Assembly: GCA_913009675.1 (NCBI GenBank)
Contig: CAJVXD010000016.1
Span: 1 to 11,605 of the forward strand
Direction of reading: 5' to 3'
Length of the DNA: 11,605 nucleotides
Source of the DNA: an uncultured bacterium
GTDB lineage: Bacteria > Omnitrophota > Gorgyraeia > Gorgyraeales > Gorgyraeaceae
The notes under the pieces are model-generated. The model was given only the letters and a program-made list of their open reading frames with translations. It was not told where the DNA came from and did not search any database. Position 1 is the stretch's first letter. Each line of letters starts with the position of its first letter. This document shows, in pieces, positions 1-5,998 of this stretch. The position numbers and the translations under genes are program-made.

Positions 1-98
1 ACCTTGAGCCCCTTGCCCTTGACTACCACCATAGGCGTCCTGGTATATGTGCCTATTACAAACCTTTCGTACTGACTGATTATCTCTTTTGTATTCAT
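1..98 (-). CDS. argD: Acetylornithine aminotransferase, N-terminal fragment
   Basis: Only the first 32 codons are present; the gene runs off the window at base 1. The translation starts MNTKEIISQYERFVIGTYTR and continues TPMVVVKGKGLK. This is the typical opening of class III PLP-dependent acetylornithine/succinylornithine aminotransferases, where a short helix is followed by the substrate-side strand ending in a 'kGkGlkv' turn. The enzyme would make N-acetylornithine from N-acetylglutamate semialdehyde in the cytoplasm. It is the last recognised step of the argC-J-B-D cluster transcribed from 3703. The ATG at 98-96 has no strong Shine-Dalgarno sequence, and a perfect hairpin ends 11 nt before it. 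Because the fragment is short, identity rests on both the sequence and the operon context. Confidence 0.82.
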   Translation of the reverse strand, partial: MNTKEIISQYERFVIGTYTRTPMVVVKGKGLK

Positions 99-109
99 TT
101 AATGAGCAC

Positions 110-144
110 TTGCCTTACGAAAATCAAAGATTTTCGTAAGGCAA
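110..144. repeat. Perfect 16-bp inverted repeat (hairpin) before argD
   Basis: Arms at 110-125 and 129-144 are exact reverse complements (ttgccttacgaaaatc) around an AAA loop. In the operon transcript the hairpin lies between the GIY-YIG gene and argD and ends 11 nt before the argD start. No U-run follows it on the minus strand, so it does not look like a classical terminator. It could protect or process mRNA, reduce argD translation, or be a remnant of inserted DNA. Confidence 0.75.
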
Positions 145-172
145 CCTCTTTTGATTAGCTTCTTTGAAGGTG

Positions 173-456
173 CGAATTAAACCCCACACCCAGCAATGCA
201 TTCTACTTTAATGATTCTTTAATCCTTCCCTTAAGAGCTGTCAAAGCTTGTGCATGTAACTTTAATTGTCTTTCTCTATTTCGTGCATCACTTTCAGCCT
301 TATAAGCTTCATAATAGACAAGATTCCATGGGTGTCTCCTGCTATGTTCTTCAAGGCGTCTTTCTAGATTATTTGTATAACCGCAATAAACTTCCTTTCT
401 CGCTTTATTCTTTAATATATATACAAAATACATTGCTGGGTGTGGGGTCAAATTCG
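173..456. mobile_element. Candidate inverted-repeat cassette carrying a GIY-YIG gene
   Basis: The arm at 173-198 is the reverse complement of 431-456 over 26 bp, with two mismatches (179-180 against 449-450); the inner 18 bp (181-198 and 431-448) are identical. The repeats bracket the GIY-YIG gene closely. Its likely start codon (433-431) lies inside the right arm, and its stop codon (205-203) is 4 nt from the left arm. The unit separates argB from argD in an otherwise compact operon. No clear target-site duplication is visible, and the encoded protein is not a transposase, so mobility is an inference. The arms would also pair in the mRNA. Confidence 0.45.
203..433 (-). CDS. Small single-domain GIY-YIG nuclease
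   Basis: The 76-residue product is a minimal GIY-YIG fold (YhbQ/UPF0213 and UvrC N-domain type). It opens with MYFVYIL, and the two signature strands are degenerate: VYI at 4-6 and YCG at 16-18. TNNLERRLEEH (20-30) carries the catalytic-region arginine, YYEAY (40-44) the conserved metal-binding glutamate, and ARNRERQLK the usual C-terminal helix. The start at 433 is chosen because the family begins exactly there. No Shine-Dalgarno is visible for it. An in-frame ATG at 499 overlaps the argB stop as ATGA and would give a 98-residue form with a non-family leader; coupling to argB could make that the real start. The biological target is unknown. It could be a free-standing homing-type endonuclease or a structure-specific nuclease. 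Confidence 0.78.
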   Translation of the reverse strand: MYFVYILKNKARKEVYCGYTNNLERRLEEHSRRHPWNLVYYEAYKAESDARNRERQLKLHAQALTALKGRIKESLK

Positions 457-495
457 GACAGCGGTTTACGTCACTTCGTTCCGTAAGTCGCGTCC

Positions 496-1347
496 TCATT
501 TGATCTCTGTCCCGATCCCTTTATCCGTAAATATCTCCAAAAGCAGACTATGCGGGATCCTGGCGTCAATGATATGCGTTTTCAAAACCCCGCCCGCCAG
601 GGCCTTTGTGCAGGCCTTTACCTTTGGTATCATACCGCCATGGATTACACCTCCAGCTATGAGCCCCTCCGTCTCTTTTATATTTAATGTCGGGATCAAA
701 GTGTCCCCGTCTTTCATCTCTCTCATTATACCTTTCACATCCGTAAGAAGCACTAACTTTACTGCCTTCATGGCTACTGCGATCTCTGAGCTTACCTCGT
801 CTGCGTTTATATTGTAATGCTCGTTGTCCGCGCCAAGACCGACAGACGATATTACAGGGACCGATCTTGGCCTTACCGCCTTTCTTATCCTATCATACTC
901 TATCCTGTACACCTCTCCCACAAAACCTAAGTTTTTAGATTCCCCGTGCGGTTTCGTCTTTATCACATCCTTCTTAATCGTGTTTAGGCTTACGGCCCTG
1001 CCGCCTAATTTCCTGATATCCTCTGCAATCTTATGATTAACCTCGCTTAAAACCCTGTCCACGACCTCCATGGTCTCCCTGGACGTAACCCTGAGTCCGT
1101 CCTTAAATTCTATCCTCCCGCCTATCTTTTCCAACTCTTCATTTATAAAAGGTCCCCCGCCATGCACAAGGATAGGTCTGATCCCAACGTAACTCATAAA
1201 AACAATATCCTGCAGGACACCCTTTTTTATCTCGGGATCTACAAGTGCACTGCCCCCATACTTTATTACGAAAACCTTATTGGCGTATGATTTTATATAA
1301 GGCAGCGCCTCTATAAGTACATCTGATTTTCTAATGGCATCTTCCAC
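496..1347 (-). CDS. argB: Acetylglutamate kinase
   Basis: This enzyme phosphorylates N-acetylglutamate with ATP, the second step of arginine synthesis. The 283-residue protein shows the amino acid kinase fold: KYGGSA with K29 for phosphate binding, the glycine-rich HGGGP at 62-66, the acetylglutamate-binding NINADEV at 179-185, TDVKGI at 202-207, and HGGMIPK at 236-242. It has about 24 residues before the first strand, a predicted mobile helix. That extension and the overall length match the hexameric, arginine-inhibited class rather than the shorter E. coli type, so feedback inhibition is likely. The start is GTG, preceded by GAGAGGG at 5-nt spacing. A 137-nt gap with a hairpin separates it from argJ upstream. 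The TGA stop at 498-496 overlaps an ATG of the following frame. Confidence 0.96.
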   Translation of the reverse strand: MEDAIRKSDVLIEALPYIKSYANKVFVIKYGGSALVDPEIKKGVLQDIVFMSYVGIRPILVHGGGPFINEELEKIGGRIEFKDGLRVTSRETMEVVDRVLSEVNHKIAEDIRKLGGRAVSLNTIKKDVIKTKPHGESKNLGFVGEVYRIEYDRIRKAVRPRSVPVISSVGLGADNEHYNINADEVSSEIAVAMKAVKLVLLTDVKGIMREMKDGDTLIPTLNIKETEGLIAGGVIHGGMIPKVKACTKALAGGVLKTHIIDARIPHSLLLEIFTDKGIGTEIK

Positions 1348-1402
1348 TGTATCCCTCTCGTATCACCCGGTAATCCCACAGATAATCACACCCCATAGCA
1401 AC

Positions 1403-1439
1403 AACCTTACACTTGAAGCCAGGCTTTAAGTGTAAAGTT
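1403..1439. repeat. Hairpin in the argJ-argB gap
   Basis: Arms 1403-1420 and 1422-1439 pair over 18 bp with two imperfections (one would be a G-U pair in RNA). The unpaired centre is a single base, so the top pairs must open. The gap (1348-1484) is the longest between arg genes. No U-run follows in the minus-strand transcript, so a plain terminator is unlikely. Flanking CAAC/GTTG and CCCC/GGGG pairs could extend the fold. It may be a processing site, an attenuation element or an old repeat. Confidence 0.55.
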
Positions 1440-1484
1440 AAGGGGCCGTTGCCTGTATTAATCTGCATATTAATGTTCGATGCA

Positions 1485-2690
1485 TCAAGTCTCATACTCT
1501 GCGTTGATCCTTACATATCCTTCTGTCAGGTCACATGTCCATATCCTGCTGGACGAACCGCCTGATCGAAGGTCGATGTTTATAATTATTTCCTTCTTTT
1601 TAAACATACTCACCAGCTTTTTTCTGGACACCTTTACGCCTGAGCCATTTCTCATAACCGGCTCATTACCAAAATATATAGATACCCTGTCCTTTTTTAT
1701 GTCGATCCCGCTGGAACCAATGCTTGAGGCCACCCTGCCCCAATTGGGGTCTCCGCCCGCTATCATTGTCTTGACAAGGTTCGAATCTGCTACGTGCCTT
1801 GCTATCCCTTCTGCATCGCTTTGGCTCTTTGCTCCTTTCACCACTATCTCTATAAACCTCGTCGCGCCCTCACCGTCCAAGACTATCTTTCTGGCAAGGA
1901 CCTTTGTAACAAACCTAAGCGCCTCTAAAAATCTATAATACCCTGTGCTGCCTCTTCTTATCATCTTATTCCCTGCCAGGCCGTTTGCAAATATAATAGC
2001 GCTGTCATTCGTACTCATGTCTCCGTCAACGGTAATCCTGTTAAATGAACTATCTACGCTCTCTTTAAAGGCTGCCTTTAAAGCGCCTCTTTCAATTGCG
2101 GCATCCGTCGTAAAAAATGCCAGCATGGTCGCCATATCCGGGCATATCATGCCTGAACCCTTTGCAGAGCCGCCTAAAGTAACCTCTTGGCCCGCTACCT
2201 TAAACCTGACGGCTATTTCCTTTTGAACCGTATCTGTAGTCATTATAGCCTTTGCAAATCTAAGTGCGTTTTTCCTGCTTAGGGTTCCCGTTAGAGAAAC
2301 TATCTTCTTTTTTATCCTATCGAGCGGCAGGGACCTCCCTATAATACCCGTCGACACCATCAAGGTCTCTTCCTTCCCAAGGCCTATCTTTCTTGCTGTC
2401 AAAGCCGTTATCGCCTCGGCATCCCTTATTTCCCTTTTTCCGACGCAGCAGTTTGCATTACCGCTATTCACAATAACTGCCTGAGCAAGGCCTTTTTTTA
2501 AACGTCTCTCGCATAGCTCTACCGAACCCGACCGCATCTTATTTTTAGTAAATACCCCTGCACACGCACAAGGCCTTTCAGAGACTAATAACGCCAGGTC
2601 ATCGTACCCGCTTCTTTTTATGCCGCAGTTCACCGCGGCCGCCAGAAATCCCTGCGGCGTAGTTATACCGCCCCTAACAACACGAATCAT
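1485..2690 (-). CDS. argJ: Glutamate N-acetyltransferase (ornithine acetyltransferase)
   Basis: ArgJ moves the acetyl group from N-acetylornithine to glutamate, closing the cyclic acetyl pathway; some members also use acetyl-CoA. The 401-residue proenzyme is full length. Visible motifs are NSGNAN (75-80), STGIIG (113-118), MTTDT (150-154), KGSGMICPDMATML (177-190), TVDGDMSTNDS, and the C-terminal VRINAEYET. The self-cleavage site is Ala187-Thr188, with Thr188 becoming the N-terminal nucleophile of the beta chain. The ATG at 2690 overlaps the argC stop as ATGA, so translation is probably coupled. Mono- or bifunctionality cannot be told from sequence alone; no argA-like gene is in the window. 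Confidence 0.97.
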   Translation of the reverse strand: MIRVVRGGITTPQGFLAAAVNCGIKRSGYDDLALLVSERPCACAGVFTKNKMRSGSVELCERRLKKGLAQAVIVNSGNANCCVGKREIRDAEAITALTARKIGLGKEETLMVSTGIIGRSLPLDRIKKKIVSLTGTLSRKNALRFAKAIMTTDTVQKEIAVRFKVAGQEVTLGGSAKGSGMICPDMATMLAFFTTDAAIERGALKAAFKESVDSSFNRITVDGDMSTNDSAIIFANGLAGNKMIRRGSTGYYRFLEALRFVTKVLARKIVLDGEGATRFIEIVVKGAKSQSDAEGIARHVADSNLVKTMIAGGDPNWGRVASSIGSSGIDIKKDRVSIYFGNEPVMRNGSGVKVSRKKLVSMFKKKEIIINIDLRSGGSSSRIWTCDLTEGYVRINAEYET

Positions 2691-3703
2691 AACCCCATCC
2701 TCTCCTCAAGGCCGTACATAATATTCATATTCTGCACTGCCTGTCCACTTGCGCCTTTTGTTAGATTATCGATGGCGCTCATCACCACAGCCATCGACCT
2801 CTCAGGAAAGACCCTTAAGCCGATGTCGCAGAAATTTGACCTTACCACATTCCGCGTATCGGGATAACCTCCCCCGTCCAGAACCCTGATAAAATATTCA
2901 CCCTTATAAAAATCCCTGTAAATCTTAAGTGCTGCTTCCGTATCTACTGCCTTTTTCAATTTTAAATAAATAGTGCTGAGCATACCCCTTTCCATCGGCA
3001 CAAGGTGCGGAACGAAATTCACTCTCACATCCGCGCCGTTAATAGTGCTCAATTCCTGATCGATCTCAGGCATATGTCTATGCGCATTTACCTTATAGGC
3101 CCTAAAACTATTCTGCAATTCCGTAAACATGAATGCCTGCGCAGGTACCCTTCCTGCCCCGCTCACGCCTGATTTTGAATCACAGATAATAGATCCTGCA
3201 TCCGCTAATCCCTTCTTTAAGAGCGGTGCTGAGCCCAGGATTATACTTGTCGGATAACATCCTGGATTCGCTATTAGATCAGCCTTCTTAATCTTCTCCC
3301 TGTAAAATTCGGGGAGGCCATATACTGCCTTTTCGATATATCCGGGGCAGGTGTGTTTTACCTCATACCATTTCTCATACACATCGAGGTCCCTTAATCT
3401 AAAATCAGCGCTCAGGTCTATTACCCTTTTGCCTTTTTTTAAAAATAAAGGGGCAAACTGCATTGAAACCTTATGAGGCAGGGCCAAAAAAATGCAGTCG
3501 CATTTCCCGCTAATCTCTTCCGCGCTCATATCCCTGCACTCAAGGTCAAGTCTCCCTTTAAGCCAGGGATACAGATTGCATATAGCTGTCTTCTTTATCT
3601 TTGCCGCAACTACTGTAAGCCGGACCTCAGGATGGACCAATAAAATTCTTATGAGCTCCTCTCCGGCGTATCCGCTTGCGCCCATTATTCCGACTTTTAA
3701 CAT
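2687..3703 (-). CDS. argC: N-acetyl-gamma-glutamyl-phosphate reductase
   Basis: This enzyme reduces N-acetylglutamyl phosphate to the semialdehyde with NADPH, the third step of arginine synthesis. The 338 residues are full length for the family. The NADP-binding loop is GASGYAG (8-14), the catalytic cysteine is C149 in NPGCYPT, SGVSGAGR is at 178-185, and the conserved histidines sit in AHRHMPEI around 207-214. It is the first gene of the arg operon. The ATG has a strong GGGGGGAT Shine-Dalgarno, and a promoter-like sequence lies 56-84 nt upstream (3759-3787), just after the rpsI terminator. No truncation or missing residue is seen. Confidence 0.97.
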   Translation of the reverse strand: MLKVGIMGASGYAGEELIRILLVHPEVRLTVVAAKIKKTAICNLYPWLKGRLDLECRDMSAEEISGKCDCIFLALPHKVSMQFAPLFLKKGKRVIDLSADFRLRDLDVYEKWYEVKHTCPGYIEKAVYGLPEFYREKIKKADLIANPGCYPTSIILGSAPLLKKGLADAGSIICDSKSGVSGAGRVPAQAFMFTELQNSFRAYKVNAHRHMPEIDQELSTINGADVRVNFVPHLVPMERGMLSTIYLKLKKAVDTEAALKIYRDFYKGEYFIRVLDGGGYPDTRNVVRSNFCDIGLRVFPERSMAVVMSAIDNLTKGASGQAVQNMNIMYGLEERMGL

Positions 3704-3732
3704 ATATCCCCCCGGCGTATGATCTATATCAG

Positions 3733-3748
3733 TTTTTTAGCTAAAAAA
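3733..3748. promoter_or_regulatory. Perfect AT-rich palindrome, candidate operator before argC
   Basis: TTTTTTAGCTAAAAAA is a perfect 16-bp palindrome 30 nt upstream of the argC start and 10 nt beyond the proposed -10 box, so it would overlap or closely follow the transcription start. That position suits a repressor site, for example for an ArgR-type regulator, but it does not match the classical ARG box well. Regulation by arginine is an inference. Confidence 0.4.
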
Positions 3749-3758
3749 GCTATATTTC

Positions 3759-3787
3759 ATTCTAAATAAAAACGCCTATCATGTCAA
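3759..3787 (-). promoter_or_regulatory. Predicted sigma70-type promoter of the arg operon
   Basis: On the minus strand, TTGACA (3787-3782) is followed by a 17-nt spacer and TAGAAT (3764-3759): a perfect -35 and a one-mismatch -10. The -35 box lies within the 5'-proximal arm, and the spacer includes the T-run, of the rpsI terminator. The read-through barrier and the argC promoter therefore share DNA. Transcription would start near 3752, leaving a leader of about 50 nt before argC. Confidence 0.65.
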
Positions 3788-3823
3788 TCTATTTCCTCGT
3801 CGGAAAATGACAGGATAGGCGTT
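3771..3823 (-). terminator. Rho-independent terminator of rplM-rpsI
   Basis: The arms aacgcctatc (3771-3780) and gataggcgtt (3814-3823) pair perfectly. Beyond one mismatch, TGTCA/TGACA add five pairs, and the top can close through TTTCC/GGAAA. On the minus strand the stem is followed by GTTTTTATTTAG, a clear T-run. It begins 38 nt after the rpsI stop and separates the ribosomal pair from the arg operon. The opposite strand is A-rich beside the stem (3829-3860) and has no gene converging on it. Confidence 0.85.
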
Positions 3824-3828
3824 CATAG

Positions 3829-3860
3829 AAACTAAAAATTAAAAACGAAAAACTAAAAAC
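3829..3860. repeat. A/T-rich quasi-repeat after rpsI
   Basis: Between the rpsI stop and the terminator the plus strand is almost entirely A, with repeated 'aaaaact'/'aaaaatt'/'aaaaacg' units of 6-8 bases. In the transcript this is a U-rich stretch. No function is visible; it may aid termination or be simple sequence drift. Confidence 0.5.
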
Positions 3861-4268
3861 TTAACGTTTTGTCCACTGGAATCTTTTTCGGGCACCCTTC
3901 TGGCCGTATTTCTTTCTCTCTTTTCCCCGAGGATCCCTTGTTAAAAATCCCTTCCTCCTCAACAATACCCTGGTATCTTCGCCTGTAAGGGCAAGCGCCC
4001 TGGATACACCATGACGTAACGCCCCGGCCTGGCCTGTCTTGCCGCCGCCGCTGACAGTCGCGATTATCTTAAACTTGTTCATGAGGTTGGTAGTCTTCAA
4101 CGGCTGCCTCACAAGTAATCTTGAAGTAGGCCTGTCAAAATATTCGTCGAGAGGTTTTTTGTTAACTTCTATCTCGCCGTTTCCCGGCATAAGCCGTACA
4201 CGTGCAACGGCCTCCCTGCGCCTCCCTGTTGCCCAGATTATATCCTTCTTCGTATTATCCTTTACCAT
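3861..4268 (-). CDS. rpsI: 30S ribosomal protein S9
   Basis: S9 lies on the head of the small subunit, and its C-terminal tail reaches the P-site tRNA. The 135-residue protein has the opening strand WATGRRREAVARVRL (12-26), the family signature SGGGKTGQAGALRHGVSRAL (73-92), and a very basic C-terminus ending RFQWTKR, with the conserved final Lys-Arg. It follows rplM with a 4-nt gap, and its Shine-Dalgarno (AAAGGA) lies in the end of rplM, as in the conserved rplM-rpsI operon of bacteria. A strong terminator follows. Confidence 0.98.
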   Translation of the reverse strand: MVKDNTKKDIIWATGRRREAVARVRLMPGNGEIEVNKKPLDEYFDRPTSRLLVRQPLKTTNLMNKFKIIATVSGGGKTGQAGALRHGVSRALALTGEDTRVLLRRKGFLTRDPRGKERKKYGQKGARKRFQWTKR

Positions 4269-4272
4269 CGCT

Positions 4273-4707
4273 TCATCCTTTTATGTCTACCCTTTCAGGG
4301 TTTTGAGCCTTGTGAGGGTGTTCTGACCCTGCGTAAATCTTTAACCTCGTAATCATCCTTGAACCTAACTTATTCTTTGGTAACATGCCCTTTACGGCAT
4401 GTCGTATAACCTCGGAAGGCCTTAACCTTAAAAGCGTCTCTAGATTCTTTATCTTCAATCCGCTGGGATATCCTGAAAAATGGGTGTAAAGCTTCTGCTG
4501 CAATTTATCTCCTGTAACAACTATCCTTGAGGCATTGACCACAATCACGAAATCTCCGTTATCCAGATAAGGTATATAGTCCCTTTTGCGCTTACCGCTC
4601 AGGATCAATGCCACCTTACAGGCCAGCCTGCCAAGGACATTACCCTCTGCATCCACCAGATAATGCCTTCTCTTAACTTCCTCTTTATCCATCAAGGATG
4701 TCTTCAT
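4273..4707 (-). CDS. rplM: 50S ribosomal protein L13
   Basis: L13 is an early-assembly protein of the large subunit. The 144 residues match the usual length. The opening MKTSL leads to RHYLVDAEGNVLGRLA (14-29), and the signature runs LRPSEVIRHAVKGMLPKNKL (95-114) then RLKIYAGSEHPHKAQ (121-135). The ATG at 4707 fits the family's N-terminus. Its ribosome site (AGGACGGG) is modest and somewhat far. A near-perfect promoter lies 27-54 nt upstream, giving a leader of only about 20 nt, too short for an elaborate autoregulatory fold. Confidence 0.98.
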   Translation of the reverse strand: MKTSLMDKEEVKRRHYLVDAEGNVLGRLACKVALILSGKRKRDYIPYLDNGDFVIVVNASRIVVTGDKLQQKLYTHFSGYPSGLKIKNLETLLRLRPSEVIRHAVKGMLPKNKLGSRMITRLKIYAGSEHPHKAQNPERVDIKG

Positions 4708-4733
4708 AATATACCCGTCCTAAAGAAAACCAA

Positions 4734-4761
4734 ATTATACCATAAAATATCTACCTGTCAA
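4734..4761 (-). promoter_or_regulatory. Strong sigma70-type promoter for rplM-rpsI
   Basis: On the minus strand TTGACA (4761-4756), a 16-nt spacer and TATAAT (4739-4734) are both perfect consensus hexamers, with a TGG extended -10. Transcription should start near 4727. The -35 box is only 2 nt from the left 19-bp direct repeat (4764-4782), so the neighbouring repeat element borders this promoter. Confidence 0.85.
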
Positions 4762-4763
4762 GT

Positions 4764-4782
4764 CAAATTCTTGAGATTGCTG
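4764..4782. repeat. 19-bp direct repeat, left copy
   Basis: The sequence caaattcttgagattgctg is identical to 5145-5163. The two copies flank the nested-palindrome element, each 17 nt from its outermost paired bases. They could be a duplicated target site, element ends or recombination products. Which of these applies cannot be decided from one locus. Confidence 0.8.
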
Positions 4783-4799
4783 TACTATTTGGAGAGATG

Positions 4800-5127
4800 G
4801 GTAACAGTTTATCATTGGTGTAGACCTTCCAGCATAGCAGGCTGTAGGGACGTAAGATTGCCCCAGCGTGACAATCTTACTCCGTTTTTAGCCTCGCTCA
4901 TCTTTTTGGGCCGGAGGGACCTGAGAAAAGCCTCTTTATTTTTTGCGGGCATGGTGTCCTTTTGCCGTCAGGCAAAAGGACGAGCAAAAAATAAAACGGA
5001 GCGAAGGCCGCCTCGCCGGGGCGGCCGAACGTCTTTTCTCAGGTCCCTCCGGCCAAAAAGACACCGTGCCCGCTCGGCTAAAAAAGGCCCCACAGCCTGC
5101 TATGCTGGAAGGTATGAGACTGTTACC
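4800..5127. mobile_element. Non-coding nested-palindrome element (MITE/REP-like)
   Basis: This stretch holds no credible gene and is almost all inverted repeats. The ends pair over 9 bp (4800-4808 with 5119-5127), then over 22 perfect bp (4824-4845 with 5092-5113). Inside are a 9-bp hairpin (4852-4860/4872-4880), a 29-bp arm with one unpaired G (4901-4930/5033-5061), a 12-bp arm (4935-4946/4984-4995), an 11-bp hairpin with a GTCA loop (4956-4966/4971-4981) and a GC-rich 7-bp hairpin (5006-5012/5020-5026). A 13-nt pair (4946-4958/5060-5072) would compete with some of these. Two 19-bp direct repeats flank the whole. It could be a non-autonomous transposable element or a structured RNA. Confidence 0.6.
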
Positions 5128-5144
5128 TAACATTGAAAGTATTA

Positions 5145-5163
5145 CAAATTCTTGAGATTGCTG
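5145..5163. repeat. 19-bp direct repeat, right copy
   Basis: This is an exact copy of 4764-4782 in the same orientation, 381 bp away start to start. It is followed by aaatgccgtcattgcgag, which leads into a further imperfect hairpin. Confidence 0.8.
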
Positions 5164-5171
5164 AAATGCCG

Positions 5172-5209
5172 TCATTGCGAGGCCTGAAAGAGGGTTCGTT
5201 CGCGATGAC
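5172..5209. repeat. Imperfect hairpin with GTCATTGCGAG motif
   Basis: GTCATTGCGA (5172-5181) pairs with TCGCGATGAC (5200-5209), with one G-U type mismatch. The loop is 18 nt. The word GTCATTGCGAG resembles the dispersed intergenic palindromes found in many bacterial genomes. It lies just after the stop of the membrane-protein gene, without a U-run, so a terminator role is doubtful. Confidence 0.5.
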
Positions 5210-5220
5210 ATAAGAAATGC

Positions 5221-5526
5221 TCACACTATCCTATAAAACAGGATCCCTATCAGGGCGAAGGTGCCTGCCCAGGCCCTCCACATCCAGAGAGGCCTCTCAA
5301 GCCACCAGTCAATGAGCTTATCCCCCGCCTTTGAGGTAAGGAAAAATAGTACCTTTATAATACTGCCTATACCTATGAGCAAAAATATAACTGCGAGAAT
5401 GCCATGCGTATATCTTGCAGCAGATAAAAATAGACCCGCCGCTATAACGATTAACGAAAATAGAAATCTTCTCCTGGCCCTCTTTATTTTCTTCCTGAAT
5501 CTTTTCTTCAGGCCTTGAGGCCGCAT
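5221..5526 (-). CDS. Small membrane protein of unknown function
   Basis: I do not recognise a named family. From the first ATG the product is 101 residues: a very basic opening (RPQGLKKRFRKKIKRARRR), membrane segments around 21-38, 42-63 and 81-100, and a WWLERPLWMWRAWAG stretch before the last one. The open frame continues upstream without a stop and encodes IFFRIVGILWILLGIWWI, a further hydrophobic segment directly joined to MRPQ. No ATG, GTG or TTG occurs in that extension. A G-rich ribosome site (AAAGGGGG) sits just before an ATA codon at 5580-5578. The true protein is therefore probably 119 residues (5580-5221) with four membrane segments, using a rare start, or the base sequence contains an error. 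It follows the DUF6941-like gene directly and is likely in the same operon. Confidence 0.7.
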   Translation of the reverse strand: MRPQGLKKRFRKKIKRARRRFLFSLIVIAAGLFLSAARYTHGILAVIFLLIGIGSIIKVLFFLTSKAGDKLIDWWLERPLWMWRAWAGTFALIGILFYRIV

Positions 5527-5581
5527 AATCCACCAGATACCCAGCAGTATCCATAAGATACCTACAATCCTGAAAAATATA

Positions 5582-5986
5582 TTACCCCCTTTCCTGGGTT
5601 AATATAATCGGGTAATACCTCATAACCTCTCCGTTAAGGAGAATCTCCACCTGATACTTCCCGGGTTCGGGAAAAACCACGTTCATAAATTTTGAGATTA
5701 CGGTATGGGCCGAGCCTATATCCTTGAGCTCAAAAAAGACCTCCTTTGTCTCAAAGATTACCTTATTATCCCCCAGCTTTACTATCCTGGTCTTTTCCTT
5801 AAAACTCCCCGTGCCCTTGATCCATCTGTTTGCTATGAAGAGCTCGTGGTGCCTTGCCGGAAATTTCTTTGCACCTATCACCTCAAAGATACCGATAAAC
5901 ATCATCTTGCCGTTGTCTTCTCGTCTTATGCTGTCACAGGCTATCGAAAACTGCAGGTCCGGTTTAATCAAGATATCGTCGACCAT
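5582..5986 (-). CDS. DUF6941-like beta-sandwich protein, function unknown
   Basis: The 134-residue protein has the pattern FSIACDSIRREDNGKMMFIG (13-32), then IFEVIGAKKFPARHHELFIA, a central strand-rich part (KTRIVKLGDNKVIFETKEVFF), and an ending PEPGKYQVEILLNGEVMRYY. It matches from memory the uncharacterised DUF6941 family of small all-beta proteins; this assignment is not certain. There is no signal peptide or membrane segment, so it is probably cytoplasmic. The ATG at 5986 has a strong AAAGGGGG site and lies 12 nt after the cupin gene. The small membrane protein follows at once, so the three probably form one unit. Confidence 0.72.
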   Translation of the reverse strand: MVDDILIKPDLQFSIACDSIRREDNGKMMFIGIFEVIGAKKFPARHHELFIANRWIKGTGSFKEKTRIVKLGDNKVIFETKEVFFELKDIGSAHTVISKFMNVVFPEPGKYQVEILLNGEVMRYYPIILTQERG

Positions 5987-5998
5987 AGAATACCCCCT

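Noticed and set aside
4663..5130. Plus-strand open frame of 155 codons across the rplM start and the palindromic region
   Set aside because: It begins inside rplM on the opposite strand and runs through inverted repeats; composition is repeat-driven (RRPPRRGGR) and no family is recognisable.
4764..5163. CRISPR array, suggested by direct repeats
   Set aside because: There are only two repeat copies, 381 bp apart, with palindromic DNA between them and no spacer series or cas gene.
5172..5209. Terminator for the membrane-protein operon
   Set aside because: The stem is imperfect, the loop is large and no U-run follows on the minus strand.
4936..5211. Minus-strand open frame of 91 codons in the intergenic region
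   Set aside because: It covers the nested palindromes, has no credible ribosome site, and its residues follow the repeats rather than a protein pattern.
5318..5554. Minus-strand frame of 78 codons overlapping the small membrane protein
   Set aside because: It is a frame-shifted shadow of the hydrophobic gene, which has clear membrane segments in its own frame.
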